DNA from: Rhizodiscina lignyota
Taxonomy: Eukaryota; Ascomycota; Dothideomycetes; Aulographales; Rhizodiscinaceae
DNA: 64,000 nt
NCBI GenBank assembly: GCA_010015805.1
Contig: ML978125.1
Location: 1,860,001-1,924,000 of the forward strand
Direction of reading: 5' to 3'
The notes beneath the pieces are model-generated. The model saw only the letters and a list, made by a program, of their open reading frames with translations, did no database searches and was not told the DNA's origin. Both the position numbers and the translations under genes were made by a program. Of the stretch, positions 43,629 through 55,450 are shown one piece after another (the stretch's first letter is position 1; each line of letters begins with the position of its first letter).

Positions 43629-46518
43629 ATGGATGTGCCACCGCACGCATCGTCCTCCTCGCCTGAGGCCCAGGTCGCGCCGAATCCTGGGCCATCAAAT
43701 GAGAAGCGAGCATCACGAAGCGCAAAGGCTAGCGACAAGATCCGGAGAAGAAACCGGACGATCAACTCATGTCTAGAGTGCAGGCGGAGGAAGCTCAAGT
43801 GCGACAAAAATCTCCCATGCGCCAGCTGCTCCAAATTCGGTCGAGAATGCCGGTACCTGCAGGGCGGATCCGAGAATCCAGAAGCAGCACGGGAGATTGC
43901 CCAACTGAAGGAGCAACTCGCCGGATTAGAGCGAAGTTTCGAGGAGAGAGTCGCCGGAGCTTCCAAAGCAGACAGGTTACGGTCAATAGGCGGCTCTTCA
44001 CTACATGGCCTTGATGATGATGATACCTCAGACGACGATGAGGATCCCTTGGACGATGAGAAGGACCTGGAACCGACGCCTCTTGCTGTCATGGACGCTG
44101 CGTACTATGATGATGCCGATGACGACCTCATGGATCTTGGCGTGCGTTTTGGAAAGTTCCGTGTGACTGAGCGAATCGGCGGTTTCGTCCGTCCGAAATT
44201 GCTAGAAGAGGTACTCGACGCACAGCTCTCCGCCGAACGTACAAATTGATTTAACGGACTGACAGATTGTTCAGCTAAAACACTACATCCTAGAGACTCC
44301 TTCGACTAATGGTCCCCAAGACCCAAGCTCACCAGAAGCGATCGCAGAGAATCGGATTCTAACGGAGGATGACTATTTGGGCCCGTCAACACAATATGTT
44401 GCTCCTTCATCCAACTTTGTGTTTGGAGGAGAACCCACTACTTGGACTCTTGACCATTTCCTCTTCGAAAAGCCCGCCTCGGACCGATTAATTGAACAGT
44501 ACTTCGATGCCGTCCACCCAATGTGCCGTGTTGTCCACAGGCCAAGCTTTGAACGACAATATGAACGCTTCTGGAAGAATCGCTATGTTTCAACAGGTAC
44601 TAGTGTTCCGGCTCCCTCCTTTGTGGCTGTCATGATGGCTGCTATGCTGTCAGCGGTTGTGAGTATGTCGGAGGAGCAAGTCAACGAATTTGCCCCCGGT
44701 CAAACGCAGGCGAATCTCATCGATCATTTCCGAAGAGGCACAGAGTTTGCACTCTCCAGGGCCAACTTTCTACGAACGACAAAACTCGAGACCTTACAGG
44801 CATTTGTCATGTATTTGGTGAGATAGAAATCTGGCATCTTAACCCAGCTGCTCTATTGCTAACGAAACACAGATACCGCTCTGCCGCGCGGAAGTCTCTC
44901 GGGCCCATTCAGCTCTTACAGGTACTGCTATTCGCTTAGCAGAATGCATGAGCTTACATCGCGATGGTTCGCACTATGATCTCAGTCCAGTTGAGATCCA
45001 TGTGCGCCGGATGGTCTGGTATCAACTCTGCTTCCTTGATCTCAGAACATGTGAAGCAACAGGGCCGCGACCCCAAATTCGTGCCGAAGACTTTGATACG
45101 AAATATCCGCTCAACGTAGACGACAAAGATCTGGAGAGCCCACATCCACCCATCGAGGACGCCGAAAGATGGACGGACATGACCTTCTCGCGGATTCGTT
45201 TCGAATGTAACGAGATGCACAGGCTGATATGGCATGAACGACCTCGGGTAGAAGCAAAGAAGTCCACACTCACTGCCCTGCTGGGAAAAGTGAAGCAGTT
45301 CTGGGGAGCGACAGAAAAGAAATATCTGCCGATGATTGACGAAAAGATTCCACTGCAGTTCATGACACTACTCACATACAGGGCGCTGACATACAAGATG
45401 AACATCATGATCCTGCACAGATACTGCAGCAATGCAGACCGCATCATGCCCGAGCGGCTACGCCAGGTCTTACTCAGTAGTGGTCTTGCACAGCTGGAGC
45501 ATGCCATTGCAATTGAAACGCAAGAAACGACGAAGAAGTGGGCTTGGTATTCTGGGGCCTTCCAGCAGTATCACACTGCTCTTCTCGTCCTTGGCGAAAT
45601 ATATTCCGCCCAAAATCACTACCCACATCGAGATCGTGTGTGGTTATGCATAGACTATGTTTTCGAACTACCAAATGCCATGAATACAGGCCACAAGGCA
45701 CGGATTATTCTCTCTGAACTCAAGCGCCGAATGGAGATGTACCAGCGACATCGGAAAGTCAGAGCACCAGCTGTCATGGAAGGCAGGGCGGGTCCGAGAC
45801 CCGTACCTTCGATACTAGAGCAGAAGAATGCAGAAAGGCATGGTCGCATTTTACCCGGTGGCTATGTCCTCAGCAGTGGTTCGGTAGACATCACTGCGGA
45901 AAGACATGACTCGGCATCTCAATCTCCTCCTTCGGCACCACCGTCAGACGTCCAGTTCGGTACGTCTCCTCCCATCACGACCGGCCCGCCTACCACCGCT
46001 GCATCGAGTACATCAGCTCCGGCAGAATACAAAGCGCAAATGTCGACCAGACCTAGTCTTGTCAATGATGCCATGTTCGCATTTCCACCGGCCCCTTGGC
46101 GACGACAACTGTCGAATGGACCACAGATGTACGCATCTCCTGGCTCCGCAAGCGATTCGAGCGGACCCGTGAGTATAGGAACCGTAGCAGCCAATGCCAA
46201 CATCAATATGGATTTGACGGGACTGGCGCAGGCGGCCGCTGTTTCGGGACAAGCTTCTGGAGTAGGAACGGGAGGGCTGACAGAATCAAGGCCGGAGGGA
46301 ATGGACAATATGGATATTGACTGGGTGAGTTCTCTTCACACACTTTCAGTGACTTTAATGCGAGAGGCGAAGTGTGCAGCGTGCTGATTTTGGTGCAGGA
46401 TGAGATGAATAGACTATTCCCGGCGTCGGAGTGGGAGACGAGCAGTTTCCCTTTGTCGAATATGGGCTTCGACAATCTCGGCAATTACCAAGGCATGGGC
46501 GATATGGGTTTTCAATGA
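43629..46518 (+). CDS. Zn2Cys6 fungal transcription factor
   Basis: Four exons: 43629-44210, 44275-44817, 44873-46324, 46399-46518; introns 64, 55 and 74 nt; 898 aa. The binuclear zinc cluster is at residues 48-74: CLECRRRKLKCDKNLPCASC followed by SKFGREC, spacing C2C6C5C2C6C. A basic stretch precedes it and a coiled coil follows (EAAREIAQLKEQLAGLERSF), which suggests dimeric DNA binding. An acidic run near residues 125-155 may activate transcription. The middle homology (fungal_trans) domain begins around FLFEKPASDRLIEQYFDAVHPMCRVVHRPSF and includes RLAECMSLHRDGSHYDLSPVEIHVRRMVWY. The C-terminus is Ser/Thr/Pro/Ala rich. The first in-frame ATG is used; the frame extends upstream to a TTG next to a CAG, so an upstream exon is possible. 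Target genes unknown. Confidence 0.9.
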
Positions 46519-46759
46519 AGCGTGCAAGGTGTCTAGGGAGCGGTTGTCAATGGATAGGATTGGAATAAGAGGCACGCGGACACGAATATATGGAACGCTT
46601 CGATACGGGATAACCAGTGTTTCTGTTGGATGCCTTTGATTTTTGGATTCACAACGCTCTCATGAGGCGTGACGCAGAAAAGGGTACTTGTAAGGTATCT
46701 AGACTGATGCGGCGCAACCCAACTCCGCCAAGAGCCCTAGCTCTAATGCAAAAGAATTT

Positions 46760-47912
46760 TTATATGTATTTTCGTTCCGGATCTAATTCGTCCATGAGTT
46801 CCATCGTCTTCTCATACATCGTGAACACAATTCCACCACTGAATATCAGTCGTGCCAATCGCGGGACAGCGCCGCTCCAGAATGTGAGTATCCCCTCTTC
46901 CCTGAATATCCTTACCGCGCAATTGAAGCTGTTCTTGTATTGACTCCTCGCTTCTATACTCTGCATGCGCGTCTTGACCGTGTCCAATGGCATCGTCGTA
47001 TACACCGTAATTGTGCCTGCGATGCCTCCGAGCGCAAACGTGCTGAGCGCTCCGAGCTTCTCTCCCGGTGCAACGTACGACATGGCGAACTGCTTTAGCG
47101 TTGTATAACTGCCAAATCGCACCGCACTATTCGCCGCCTGCCGCGCCGTGGTTGGTACGAAGCCCTGGAAGAAGCCTCGGACGCCTTTCTCCCGCCATAT
47201 TACGCCCGAACCGTGCAGGAAGCCGCGCATGCGCGGCTTAGCCAATTTGCGGTCATCGATGAGCTGCGTCTTTATAGATTCGAAGGGTGTCACGGCGAGT
47301 AGCGATTCAGTGAAGCCGGCACCGAAACCGGCGATTACGTTGCCGGGTCCGGTGACGTTGCCAGAGGCGTCGGCGAAGATACGGGAGCGAGAAAGTAGGG
47401 TCTTGTAGGAGTCAAAGGATACGAATCCTGTGGGGTGAATTGGCGTTAGCGAATGGAGTCCCGGTCGAGTGGATGGCAAGAGAAGTGCAACGTACTAATT
47501 CCAGCTTTTAGGGAGTTGCCTATTATCAGAGTTGTGCAGCCTGCATACCATTGTGCTCCGAATGGTGGCCATGGGAGCTTCTTCCCATCAGGTAGATGTC
47601 TGTTTAACTGTGTGCGGGTCTTGGCGACTTGAAGCCATGCCGGTTAGCGGGGAAGTGGAGTGGGCAACGAAGATATCGAGGACATACATTCAGCGGGGTA
47701 TGTTATCGCTGGAGGATGTGTTAGCAGACTGGCCTATATAGATAGTGGTCGTGTGGGGAATACCAATTTCTACAGCTCCAGCAAAGGAGCCTGCAATGAT
47801 CGAGCGCAAAGCACTAGGCTGTAAAGGTCCAATTGTATCAGTCTAAGCTAGCTGAAGCTCGAAGAGTTAGGCGATATACCTTTGGCTTCTTCTTTTCGTC
47901 TGAATTCGACAT
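46760..47912 (-). CDS. ctp1: Mitochondrial tricarboxylate (citrate) carrier
   Basis: Inner-membrane mitochondrial carrier exchanging citrate for malate, supplying cytosolic acetyl-CoA. Five exons: 47912-47880, 47818-47764, 47708-47688, 47627-47496, 47427-46760; introns 55-68 nt; 302 aa, the usual length. Three carrier signatures are present: YPAEFAKTRTQL (split by an intron inside Phe), TPFESIKTQL and MPLDTVKTRMQ. Other family-specific blocks are LRSIIAGSFAGAVEIAITYP, GNSLKAGIRFVSFDSYK and PTTARQAANSAVRFGSYTTLK. The third exon is just 21 nt. The start MSNSDEKKKPK gives a short N-terminus without cleavable presequence, as normal for carriers. Divergent from the Mam33 gene, 384 bp away. Confidence 0.92.
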
Positions 47913-48296
47913 TGTGGTTGAGTTTTCAAAATTCGGACGCGTGTGGCGCGAACGCCAAAGAAATCCACTCGACGTCTGGCGGAGTACGCTCGCAATCAAC
48001 GCAGCATCTCGACTGAGGCTACCACAATTCGAACTCGATCTGCAACGGTGTAATTCAGCAAGATCCGTGATAGTTATAATTCTTCATTCCGTAGGTACAT
48101 CCATGACGCTGCGGAGGCTGTGAAGCCGCGGAGCACGCGCGACTGAGTCATGCAAGCTTCAATTACACGTGACAGCGCTGCTGCTTGGTCCAAGCTTCTC
48201 AGCCAGCCCGATTTTTCGTTTTGGTTTCATCATCGCTGGCGAATATGTAGAGCTGTCGTGTCAAACATTTTCTTATCTCCTAACGCCCAAGTGAAG
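47913..48296. other. Divergent promoter interval
   Basis: 384 bp between the start codons of the citrate carrier (minus) and the Mam33 gene (plus), both mitochondrial proteins. No specific element is recognised. Confidence 0.4.
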
Positions 48297-49391
48297 ATGC
48301 TGTCTCTACGCTCCATCGCGAGGTCCGCGCCTCGAACAACCTCGCGTCTCGCCATCCAATCTGCTCGTCCGAGCATCTCAGCCTTCAGAAACACGGCGCG
48401 CTTGCAAGCGAAATGGACACCATTCCTCAGAGTCGCGGCAGCGCCATTCTCAACATCCATGAGAAGGTTTGACGGTACGTCCAAGAACACTTCTTCCCAT
48501 TTCATGTAGCATGGCTGACAGCATTTAGGCAACGAGGAGCTCATCGCCAAGCTCGACTCTGAAATCAAGGTCGAACAAGATATTGGCGACCCGGAGACGT
48601 ACAGAGGAAATGTGCGAGAGTTTATCGAGAATGGCCCCTGGGAGCTGCAGGATGAGCAAGGCAGCCAAGAAGTCAAGCTTTCTCGAACGTACAACGACGA
48701 GAAAATCGAAATCTCCTTTTCGGTCGCAGATATCGCATCCATCGAGCCATCAAGCGGTATGAACGACCCTGATGCGGCCTATGACGACGCGGAATACGAC
48801 AATGAGCCGGAAGTTTCAGCTCAGTCTGGTGGAGCGAATACGAAGGGATCGGTGAATCAAGGCAGGACGTCTGGAGGCAACGTACGCGTCGCCCCTGAAG
48901 ACCGCGTAGCACCTGCGGACAGACCCGAGCTGGATGATGAGGAGGGAGACTATGGAGAGGGAGAGCAGCAGCCAGGTGCATCGTTCCCCGTGCGGTTGCT
49001 CATCAAGATCACCAAAGACTCACAGCCCGGCGCGATGGAGATTGAGGCCATTGCACAGGACGGTGAAATGATGATCGAGAGTGTGTTTTTCTATCCCCAG
49101 CCGGATCTGGCGGATCCACAGACTGCCGAGGGAGAGTTCAAGAGGAGGATGGTATATGCCGGCCCACGATATGATAATCTCGACGTCGAGCTGCAAGACC
49201 TAATGGACCAATTCTTGCGGGACAGGAACATTGATACCGAGTTGAGCTTGTGGCTACCGGATTTCGTCGACTATAAGGAGCAGAAGGAGTACGTGGGCTG
49301 GTTGCATAGTAAGTTGAATCCGTACCCCGTGTAATTGTTCCATTGTTCGCATCTAACACGCTTTACAGATGTGAAGAATTTCCTCTCATGA
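48297..49391 (+). CDS. mam33: Mitochondrial p32/Mam33 acidic matrix protein
   Basis: Homologue of human C1QBP/p32 and yeast Mam33, a trimeric acidic protein of the matrix linked to mitochondrial translation and ribosome assembly. Exons 48297-48474, 48529-49308 and 49369-49391; introns 54 and 60 nt; 326 aa. The presequence is strongly basic (MLSLRSIARSAPRTTSRLAI). The fold blocks are NEELIAKLDSEIKVEQDI, WELQDEQGSQEVKLSRTYND, FPVRLLIKITK, YAGPRYDNLDVELQDLMDQFL and FVDYKEQKEYVGWLHNVKNF. An acidic, Gly/Glu/Asp-rich insert of ~80 residues (about 165-230) makes it longer than yeast Mam33. The last exon is only 23 nt (VKNFLS and stop); without it the frame would end in KLNPYPV, which is unlike the family. 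Confidence 0.9.
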
Positions 49392-49769
49392 TGAAAGATT
49401 GAATGTGGACCACATTCGTTTCCGCCCCCTTTGTACGGCTGGAGCTACGGTTTCACTTCGTTTTTGTAGTCTTTGATATCCACTCTTCTCTCTTAGTCCG
49501 GCGTATCTAGACATCGGCGAGCAACTCGCCGCGAAATCCTGTAATATATCAACACACGCGAATCTGTCCTCGAGTGTGCTCGAGCAAAATTGACAAGTTT
49601 CTGTACGCAGTTACTTCTTGCCTTTCTGGCATTCCACCCTGTTATGTCTGCACTGGTCCATGACGTGAGTGGCTTTCGCTTCTAAATACCAAACAAGCAT
49701 TTCCGAGAGCTCTCCGTGAGAAGTCCATGCAATGGTGCGAAGATATTCCATCCACCTTTTCCGTTCGCT
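49392..49769. other. Intergenic, convergent 3' ends
   Basis: 378 bp between the stops of mam33 and tma16. I see nothing in it. Confidence 0.4.
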
Positions 49770-50592
49770 TCAGCCTTTGCCTGGGGGCCACGCAGCCTCT
49801 TTGACCTTCCCGTCTCCGTCAATCCTAAGAAACTTCATTTGGCCTAGCGGAACCCATTCACCGTTCCAGCCTCGAAGCTTTTCTACAGTCTCTGCGTCCT
49901 GCAGATCTGGCGCCCAAAATCCTGACGTCAGTTCCTTCTCTTCCAGCACTTTCTGGTGCCTGAGCTGCGTTTCGCGATTACTAGGCGGTCGGCCCTGTCG
50001 TCTGGATGCTGCGAGTTCCTCAAGCTCTGCATCGTTGCGACTTAGATACGCGCGGACCACGTCGAGGATATGGGTGGGTTCGAGAGATGGGGCGGAGGGA
50101 AGCTGCCCGAGACATTTTTGGATGTAAGCAGTTCGCTGCACTATTGAAGACGTTAGTTCGTACTCAAATGATATATGAAATCAACCCTGGGTATTTTTTG
50201 CGAAAATATGTCTAAACTAAGTCAATGACGTCCGTATTCATGACGCTGACGGATTTTTTTTTTTCAAGTTGGAACCGGTGATTCAGGTAGCTTCAGCTCC
50301 GACATCAACCATAACTCTACGACGGCTCGAGGATAACCACGCCTTCTCACCGCCCAGCCTCATTGACAAGGTGATCTTGAACTGTTGACAATACAGCCAT
50401 GCACAAAATTTGCTTACAGTGCGATTGGAATCCCTTCTCTTTCTCAGCCTTCACTCTCACGATTTTGGCATCGCGCGCACTGGCTCGTTGCAAGCGCTGC
50501 GCATCGCGACTGTTCTGGTGTAGTGCGGTAAGTCTGCCGCCGCGCTTTTTGGATATCTGCTTATGCACCTTGTGGAGTGATTTTGACGGCAT
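49770..50592 (-). CDS. tma16: Tma16, translation machinery-associated protein 16
   Basis: Small pre-60S-associated protein first found with ribosomes. Two exons, 50592-50418 and 50140-49770, with a rather long 277-nt intron (GTAAGC...AATAG); 181 aa, like yeast Tma16 (about 178). The N-terminus MPSKSLHKVHKQISKK and the block LHQNSRDAQRLQRASARDAKI are typical. After the splice come LQRTAYIQKCL, VRAYLSRNDAELEELAASRRQGRPPSNRE and GFWAPDLQDAETVEKLRGWNGE. The phase is consistent across the junction (H-L-Q-R). A further small exon inside the long intron cannot be excluded but is not needed to match the family. Confidence 0.85.
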
Positions 50593-51755
50593 GTTGGCGA
50601 TCGTTAAGCAAATCAGGTTGATTTTTGGTCTCTCGAAAATGTGAAGTTCTCCAGAAAAGATTAATCTTATCTGATCCCCACGAGCCGAGTTTTTGCCGTC
50701 TGAACCCGCTAGCTCTGCATCGGGAAAAAGCCCGACCTCTCTCTTTTGATACCCGGACAGCTACTTTCTATTCCCTCTCACGACCGCAATATTACCCTAA
50801 TAATTATAATACTGGTATAAGATAAACCAGAAGGATTGGTCTATGTAAGTCTCTACTTGTTCTTTTCTCTTTTCTTTTTAAATATTCGTTGAGAAAACTG
50901 GCGAACAAGTGCTCATATCCCTCAGTGTCACTTTTTCGCCTGACGTAGAGACGGTGGACCAGGCCAGGTACGGATGACATCTGCTCGATGGTCCCTGCGG
51001 TGCCCCAGCAAGGTTCCAGGTTTTCCACAGCATCCTCCGTCGGAAAAGGTCAATTCAGGTTGAGACCTGATTCACCAGAATTACCCAAGGATGAGGTGAG
51101 GTCACGTCACAATGGCATTGGCGAATTGTGTAGCTCCAAGCGCGCTTCCGTGCCTGCATATTCCTGCTGCCAATCCTGCCGGTTTGCCCGTTCGCCCCTC
51201 CACATGTCTTGAAGGTGGTTGGTGGAGCGATGGATCAGCATCTTGGCGTTCGCCGCACAGGGCGAAAATCGATAAATCTCACAGCTGCCCCATGTTGCCC
51301 GGCATCGCGACAACTGCTTACAGACTCACCATGCTGCACCACGCTTTACCACGCACAGTTCGCGCATCCAGAGCAAGGCATTGCCGTATAGAACACTGAG
51401 GTACCCCGCAGACTAAAGCTTATCTATCCAATGGGAACGTCATAGTAGCTTTCAAATACCTTCCCTATCGGGCAGTATACGATGACAGTGTGGTGGAGAG
51501 GTTCCAAGTAACCGAGACCTGATGATATTCCTTTGCTTGTATGTAAGTCGGGTGTAATGCAGGCGGGGGTCCTGCAGAGTTCCTGCAAAAGAGCCTTTCC
51601 CCCAGCCTTCCGCTTGTACATCCGCCACTCTCCCATAAACGAAGTAGATCAATCGCTTTCTACTTCAAATCCCTCGCTCTCGTCCGTCCGCTGCGGCCGC
51701 AAGTGCTTCTATCTCAACCACTTTCGTTCTAAGCTCTCGTTACCCTGCCTCCATC
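50593..51755. other. Gene-free interval
   Basis: 1.16 kb between the start of tma16 and the start of the Thr-rich wall protein. Only short unsupported frames are present. It should contain both promoters. Confidence 0.4.
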
Positions 51756-53760
51756 ATGGTTGGCCATTCTTTCGCTCTGCTGGCCCTCGCCAGTTCTGTC
51801 GTTGCTTGGGAGAGTCAGACGTATGGAGGTCAATCCTACGGAGGAGGCCAGGGATGGGGCAGCCCTTCGGGTTACAGCTCGAAGAGTGAGGCTCCTTCAA
51901 CATATTCTGCTCCTCCAGTGTATTCTTCGTCCACTCCCCCTGTCTATTCTTCGTCGACTCCGGTGTACTCTTCGCCGCCTGCAAAGACAACTTATGAGTC
52001 CCCACCTCCGTACAAGACGACCATTTACAGCACGCCGCCTGCAACAAGCTGCACTCCTGAGCTGATCTATACGACAATCACCAAGAAGGAGGTTTTGCCA
52101 ACCACCCAGCTTGTCTATATCACCAAGACGGAGAAGGAGTTGCTTACAACAACGTGCACCGAAACTGAAATCCTCACAAAGACGAAGAAGGAGGAAATTG
52201 TATCTACAACAACGTGCACAGAAACAGAAACAGAAACGATTAAAAAGATCAAGACAGAGTTGGTATGTGATCCCTGTTGAACCCACGAGTCTACCCGAGC
52301 TCTTACGAGCTCTGAAAAGTGGCTTCTACATGAGGTCACCTGCAAGCAGGTTCAATTGTGCTTTTGGTCAAGCAAGACTTGCGTTGCATGATTTCTCTTA
52401 TTCGAATACCCGCTAATTCATGCTAGGTCCCTACGACAATTACTGCTACAGTCACTAGTGTAATCACGAAGCCAATTGTTAACAACTCTACTATCGTCAT
52501 CAAGAAGACTATTACGGTATGTTTTCCCGCTGCACAAATACGCTCCTCATGTTGGGATCGCTTCCGCTCCCGTGATTCGTTGTCTGAGCCCTTACTCACC
52601 TGCTATGATAGGTACCCACAACAGAGGTTTCGACCACCACGTGCTTTGAAACCGAAGTTTCTACGACCACCGAGGTCATCAAGAAGATCAAGACAGAGCT
52701 GGTAGGCAATCCCTTCTTCGCGTACAAGTCTTCCATCTCTTATCACAGCCGGCTTTCCGAAAATTGGCCCTTTCAAGCAGGCAATTCAATTCTTCTGTTG
52801 ATCAATATGATTCTCATTTCCCAAGATCGCAATTGCATGATTGTCTCACACTCGAAACTTCCGCTAATATGTCCATCATGATAGGTTCCTACAACGATCT
52901 CTCAGCTGTCAACCGTAACAGCTGTCCTGACAATTGTGAAGCCATTGAATGCTACGATAGTAAAAACGGTCACAGAAGCTCAAACAGCTACCGTTGCGAC
53001 CACTCTGAAGGAAACTGAGACGGTCACGTGCACTGAGACGAGCACAGTCCCAACGACCCTTAAGGAAACTGAGACGAGCATAGTTCCAACGACTATTAAG
53101 GAAATTGAAACTGTCACGTGCACAGAGACCGAAACAGTGAGTACTGCTGTTACGGTCACCAAGGAAGAGGAAACCACGAAGACAGAAGCCGAAACAGTGA
53201 GTACTGCTGTTACGGTCACCAAGGAAGAAGAAACCACGAAGACCGAAGTGTCCCAGACGACAGAGGAAATCACGAAGACAAAGGCGGTCCCGATCCTCAT
53301 CACGAAGACCATCGAGAGTACGGTAACCCAGGTTCAGACTCAGGTGACCACTGAGATCATCACATCTCAAACAACATCGACCGTGCTCTCCCCTGGAACG
53401 AATACAACGCTTACGGTGACGTTGCCCGTAACTATCAGCTCCGTCAAGACGATTGAAGTGACGCAGACCGTGCCCACAACGGTAACAGTTGTGTCCTCTG
53501 CGATAGAAACCCCACCATCCACCGAGTCCAGCCCTGTCACCGGAGCTCCTGTCTCCGAGGCATCAGAAGGTCAGCCACGTGTAACTGGGGAGGGAAGCGC
53601 CCCTTCTGTTTCTGCTACGATACCGGCTAGCAGCACCCCAAGCTTCTCAACCTCTGCTTCACCTGAGCAATTCACCGGTGCGGCCTCTTCGATATTGGAG
53701 AGCGGTAAGGAGAGGATGGCATTGCTTGCCGCAATCTTTGGTGTGATTGCAGTGGCATGA
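51756..53760 (+). CDS. Thr/Ser-rich GPI cell-wall protein with duplicated exon modules
   Basis: Four exons, all phase 0: 51756-52262, 52427-52516, 52612-52701, 52885-53760; 520 aa. The signal peptide is MVGHSFALLALASSVVAW. A Tyr/Gly/Ser/Pro segment with repeats of PVYSSSTP follows, then a long Thr/Glu/Val/Lys-rich rod. The C-terminal Ser/Thr-rich stalk ends in a GPI-type hydrophobic tail (MALLAAIFGVIAVA). Exons 2 and 3 are each exactly 90 nt and begin VPTT, as does exon 4. Exon 3 resembles the end of exon 1 (TTTC-ETE...IKKIKTEL), and exon 2 resembles the start of exon 4 (TAVLTIVKPLNATIVK-like). Introns 1 and 3 also resemble each other, so an exon-intron-exon unit was duplicated. Exon 4 holds a near-perfect 60-bp tandem repeat at 53135-53254. 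Likely a heavily O-mannosylated structural protein or adhesin; function not known. Confidence 0.82.
53135..53254 (+). repeat. 60-bp tandem coding repeat, two copies
   Basis: Two adjacent 60-bp copies, each encoding the 20-residue unit ETVSTAVTVTKEEETTKTEA or its variant, differ at only a few bases. They sit in the last exon of the Thr-rich wall protein. This is the kind of repeat that changes copy number between isolates. Confidence 0.85.
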
Positions 53761-54116
53761 GCGAACGGAAACGTTTACTCACTCTAATGACGAAGCATTT
53801 TTACCTTTCATTGGACGATTTCAATGTGTCGAAGGGGTAATAGTGTCTTTCATTCATCCAGTTCTCATTCTGTTGTCAAGCTTGTGGGCAACAGAGAGTT
53901 GTGATGTTGATGAAGTACGACTGGAGGAGGCAAAGTCATGAGCTGATGTGCATAATTTCTTACTTAAGACGGCTTCGGCGTGTCATGAGAAACGATTCCT
54001 GCATAATTATAGCATGTCAATAGCTATTAGCTAGTACTAATGACGAGTTTCCCAAAACTTCTAGAATCACACATGCCACACACATGCCTGTATTCATTTT
54101 CTTCGAGCTTACATAT
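53761..54116. other. Intergenic, convergent 3' ends
   Basis: 356 bp between the stops of the wall-protein gene and the O-methyltransferase gene. Nothing recognised. Confidence 0.4.
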
Positions 54117-54779
54117 CTAGCTCTCCTTAACAACGGCAAGTATAAACCCATCATACATATCATCATCGACTTGCTTATGGCTGTTCACTGTCGAAACCAG
54201 AGTTGCTTGTACCCTCTCGTCCTTGCCAACCTTTGCGAACAACGACTCTTTACCAGTCACATCTGGGTCACTTTCCAGTGTTTCCCTTACTACATTGTCT
54301 GCGTAGATGCAGCCATTCTTTCGTGTGAGCTTTACAGCCCACTGGAAGTACTCCCACTGCTCATTCCAGTCCGCGTCGATGAAGACAAGGTCGAACTTCC
54401 GCCCCTCCTCAGCAAGCTTAGGAAGCACGTCCAGCGCTGCGCCCAAGATGATGTCGACATCGAGGCCTTTCGTGTTCTCCAAAGCGACATCGCGGTGCTT
54501 TGGGTCGATTTCAATGCTCGTCACCTTCGCGCCGGTGCTGGCGAACCAGATTGTTGAATAGCCTCCGAGTGTCCCAATCTCGAGGACTGACTTGGCATTC
54601 ATCAATTGACATTGAATTGAGAGGAACTGCCCCTGAAGCTCAGAAACTGTAATGGAAGGAAGACCATTCTTTGCCGAGTTTGAAATTGCATTGTCAAGCT
54701 GAGGGTTTGGTTTGAGGAGGCTTTCTTTCGCGTGGACGTCAAGCTTGGCCACAAGGTGCAGTCTCTCGATCGAAGCCAT
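54117..54779 (-). CDS. Class I O-methyltransferase (caffeoyl-CoA/catechol OMT family)
   Basis: Single-exon gene, 220 aa, the standard length for the cation-dependent OMT_3 family. It transfers a methyl group from S-adenosylmethionine to a hydroxyl, often of a catechol. The SAM motif I is VLEIGTLGGYSTIWFA (~residues 65-80), with the acidic ribose-binding residue in TSIEIDPKH. The metal/catalytic strand is FDLVFIDADWNEQWEY, and the second metal ligands are in IYADNVVRE. The Mg-binding Asp and Asn of the family are all in place. The substrate is unknown; small phenolics are likely. It ends facing the wall-protein gene and has no biosynthetic neighbours. Confidence 0.9.
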   Translation of the reverse strand: MASIERLHLVAKLDVHAKESLLKPNPQLDNAISNSAKNGLPSITVSELQGQFLSIQCQLMNAKSVLEIGTLGGYSTIWFASTGAKVTSIEIDPKHRDVALENTKGLDVDIILGAALDVLPKLAEEGRKFDLVFIDADWNEQWEYFQWAVKLTRKNGCIYADNVVRETLESDPDVTGKESLFAKVGKDERVQATLVSTVNSHKQVDDDMYDGFILAVVKES

Positions 54780-55450
54780 GTTGGAGTAGCTCTAACAAAG
54801 TCAAATTGTCAACTCAATCGCTGAGATAACCGAATTATTTATCTTGGTCCACATGTGAAGACGCTGACGACAACAATTCACGCTTGGCACTGCTGAAGAC
54901 CGACTCTCGCGTCTCTGTCGGCGTTTAGGCATAGTAGATCCTCAGACGCGTAATTGTCATTTCGCGTAGATGCGTACGCGATATGTTCCTCATAGCTTCG
55001 AACATCTGAAGACGCAAGACAATACGCATTCACTTGAAATTTGCGAGCATTCAGAGCCTGTGCGGCCTGCGAGTGCGCGGTCGTGCGCGTTCGTGCGCGT
55101 AATATACGTAGCTGCTAGTCCTGTTTCAAACTAGCCAGTGGAGAAAGGGCATTTGATTGGACATTATAAGACAGTGTTGGTGGTCACCAGGTAAATGCCA
55201 TTGTGAACTTGGAGTCATAGAGCGCAACCTGGCCCTTGGATTGGAAAGTATACTGTAGCTTCGTTCGACGTACATCAAAAAGACACTAGGAAAAGAGTCT
55301 CGGGAGTCTATACCCGAGAAGACCGCCATTGCCCCGATGAGGAAAGTGTGATCCCTCGATGAGAAAGCTCGAAATGCCAAAAGACCCCACGAGCGCCATG
55401 CATGCTGTTGTGGGAACAAAAGACCTCAGCACAGATCAGAGGTAGAGATG
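54780..55450. other. Gene-free interval
   Basis: 671 bp between the start of the O-methyltransferase and the stop of nop56. A short GTGCGCG repeat near 55070-55100 is the only pattern seen. Confidence 0.4.

Noticed and set aside
52980-53312. Val/Ser-rich minus-strand frame opposite the wall protein
   Set aside because: Repeated Thr/Glu codons read backwards produce Val/Ser-rich open frames automatically; it has no independent support.
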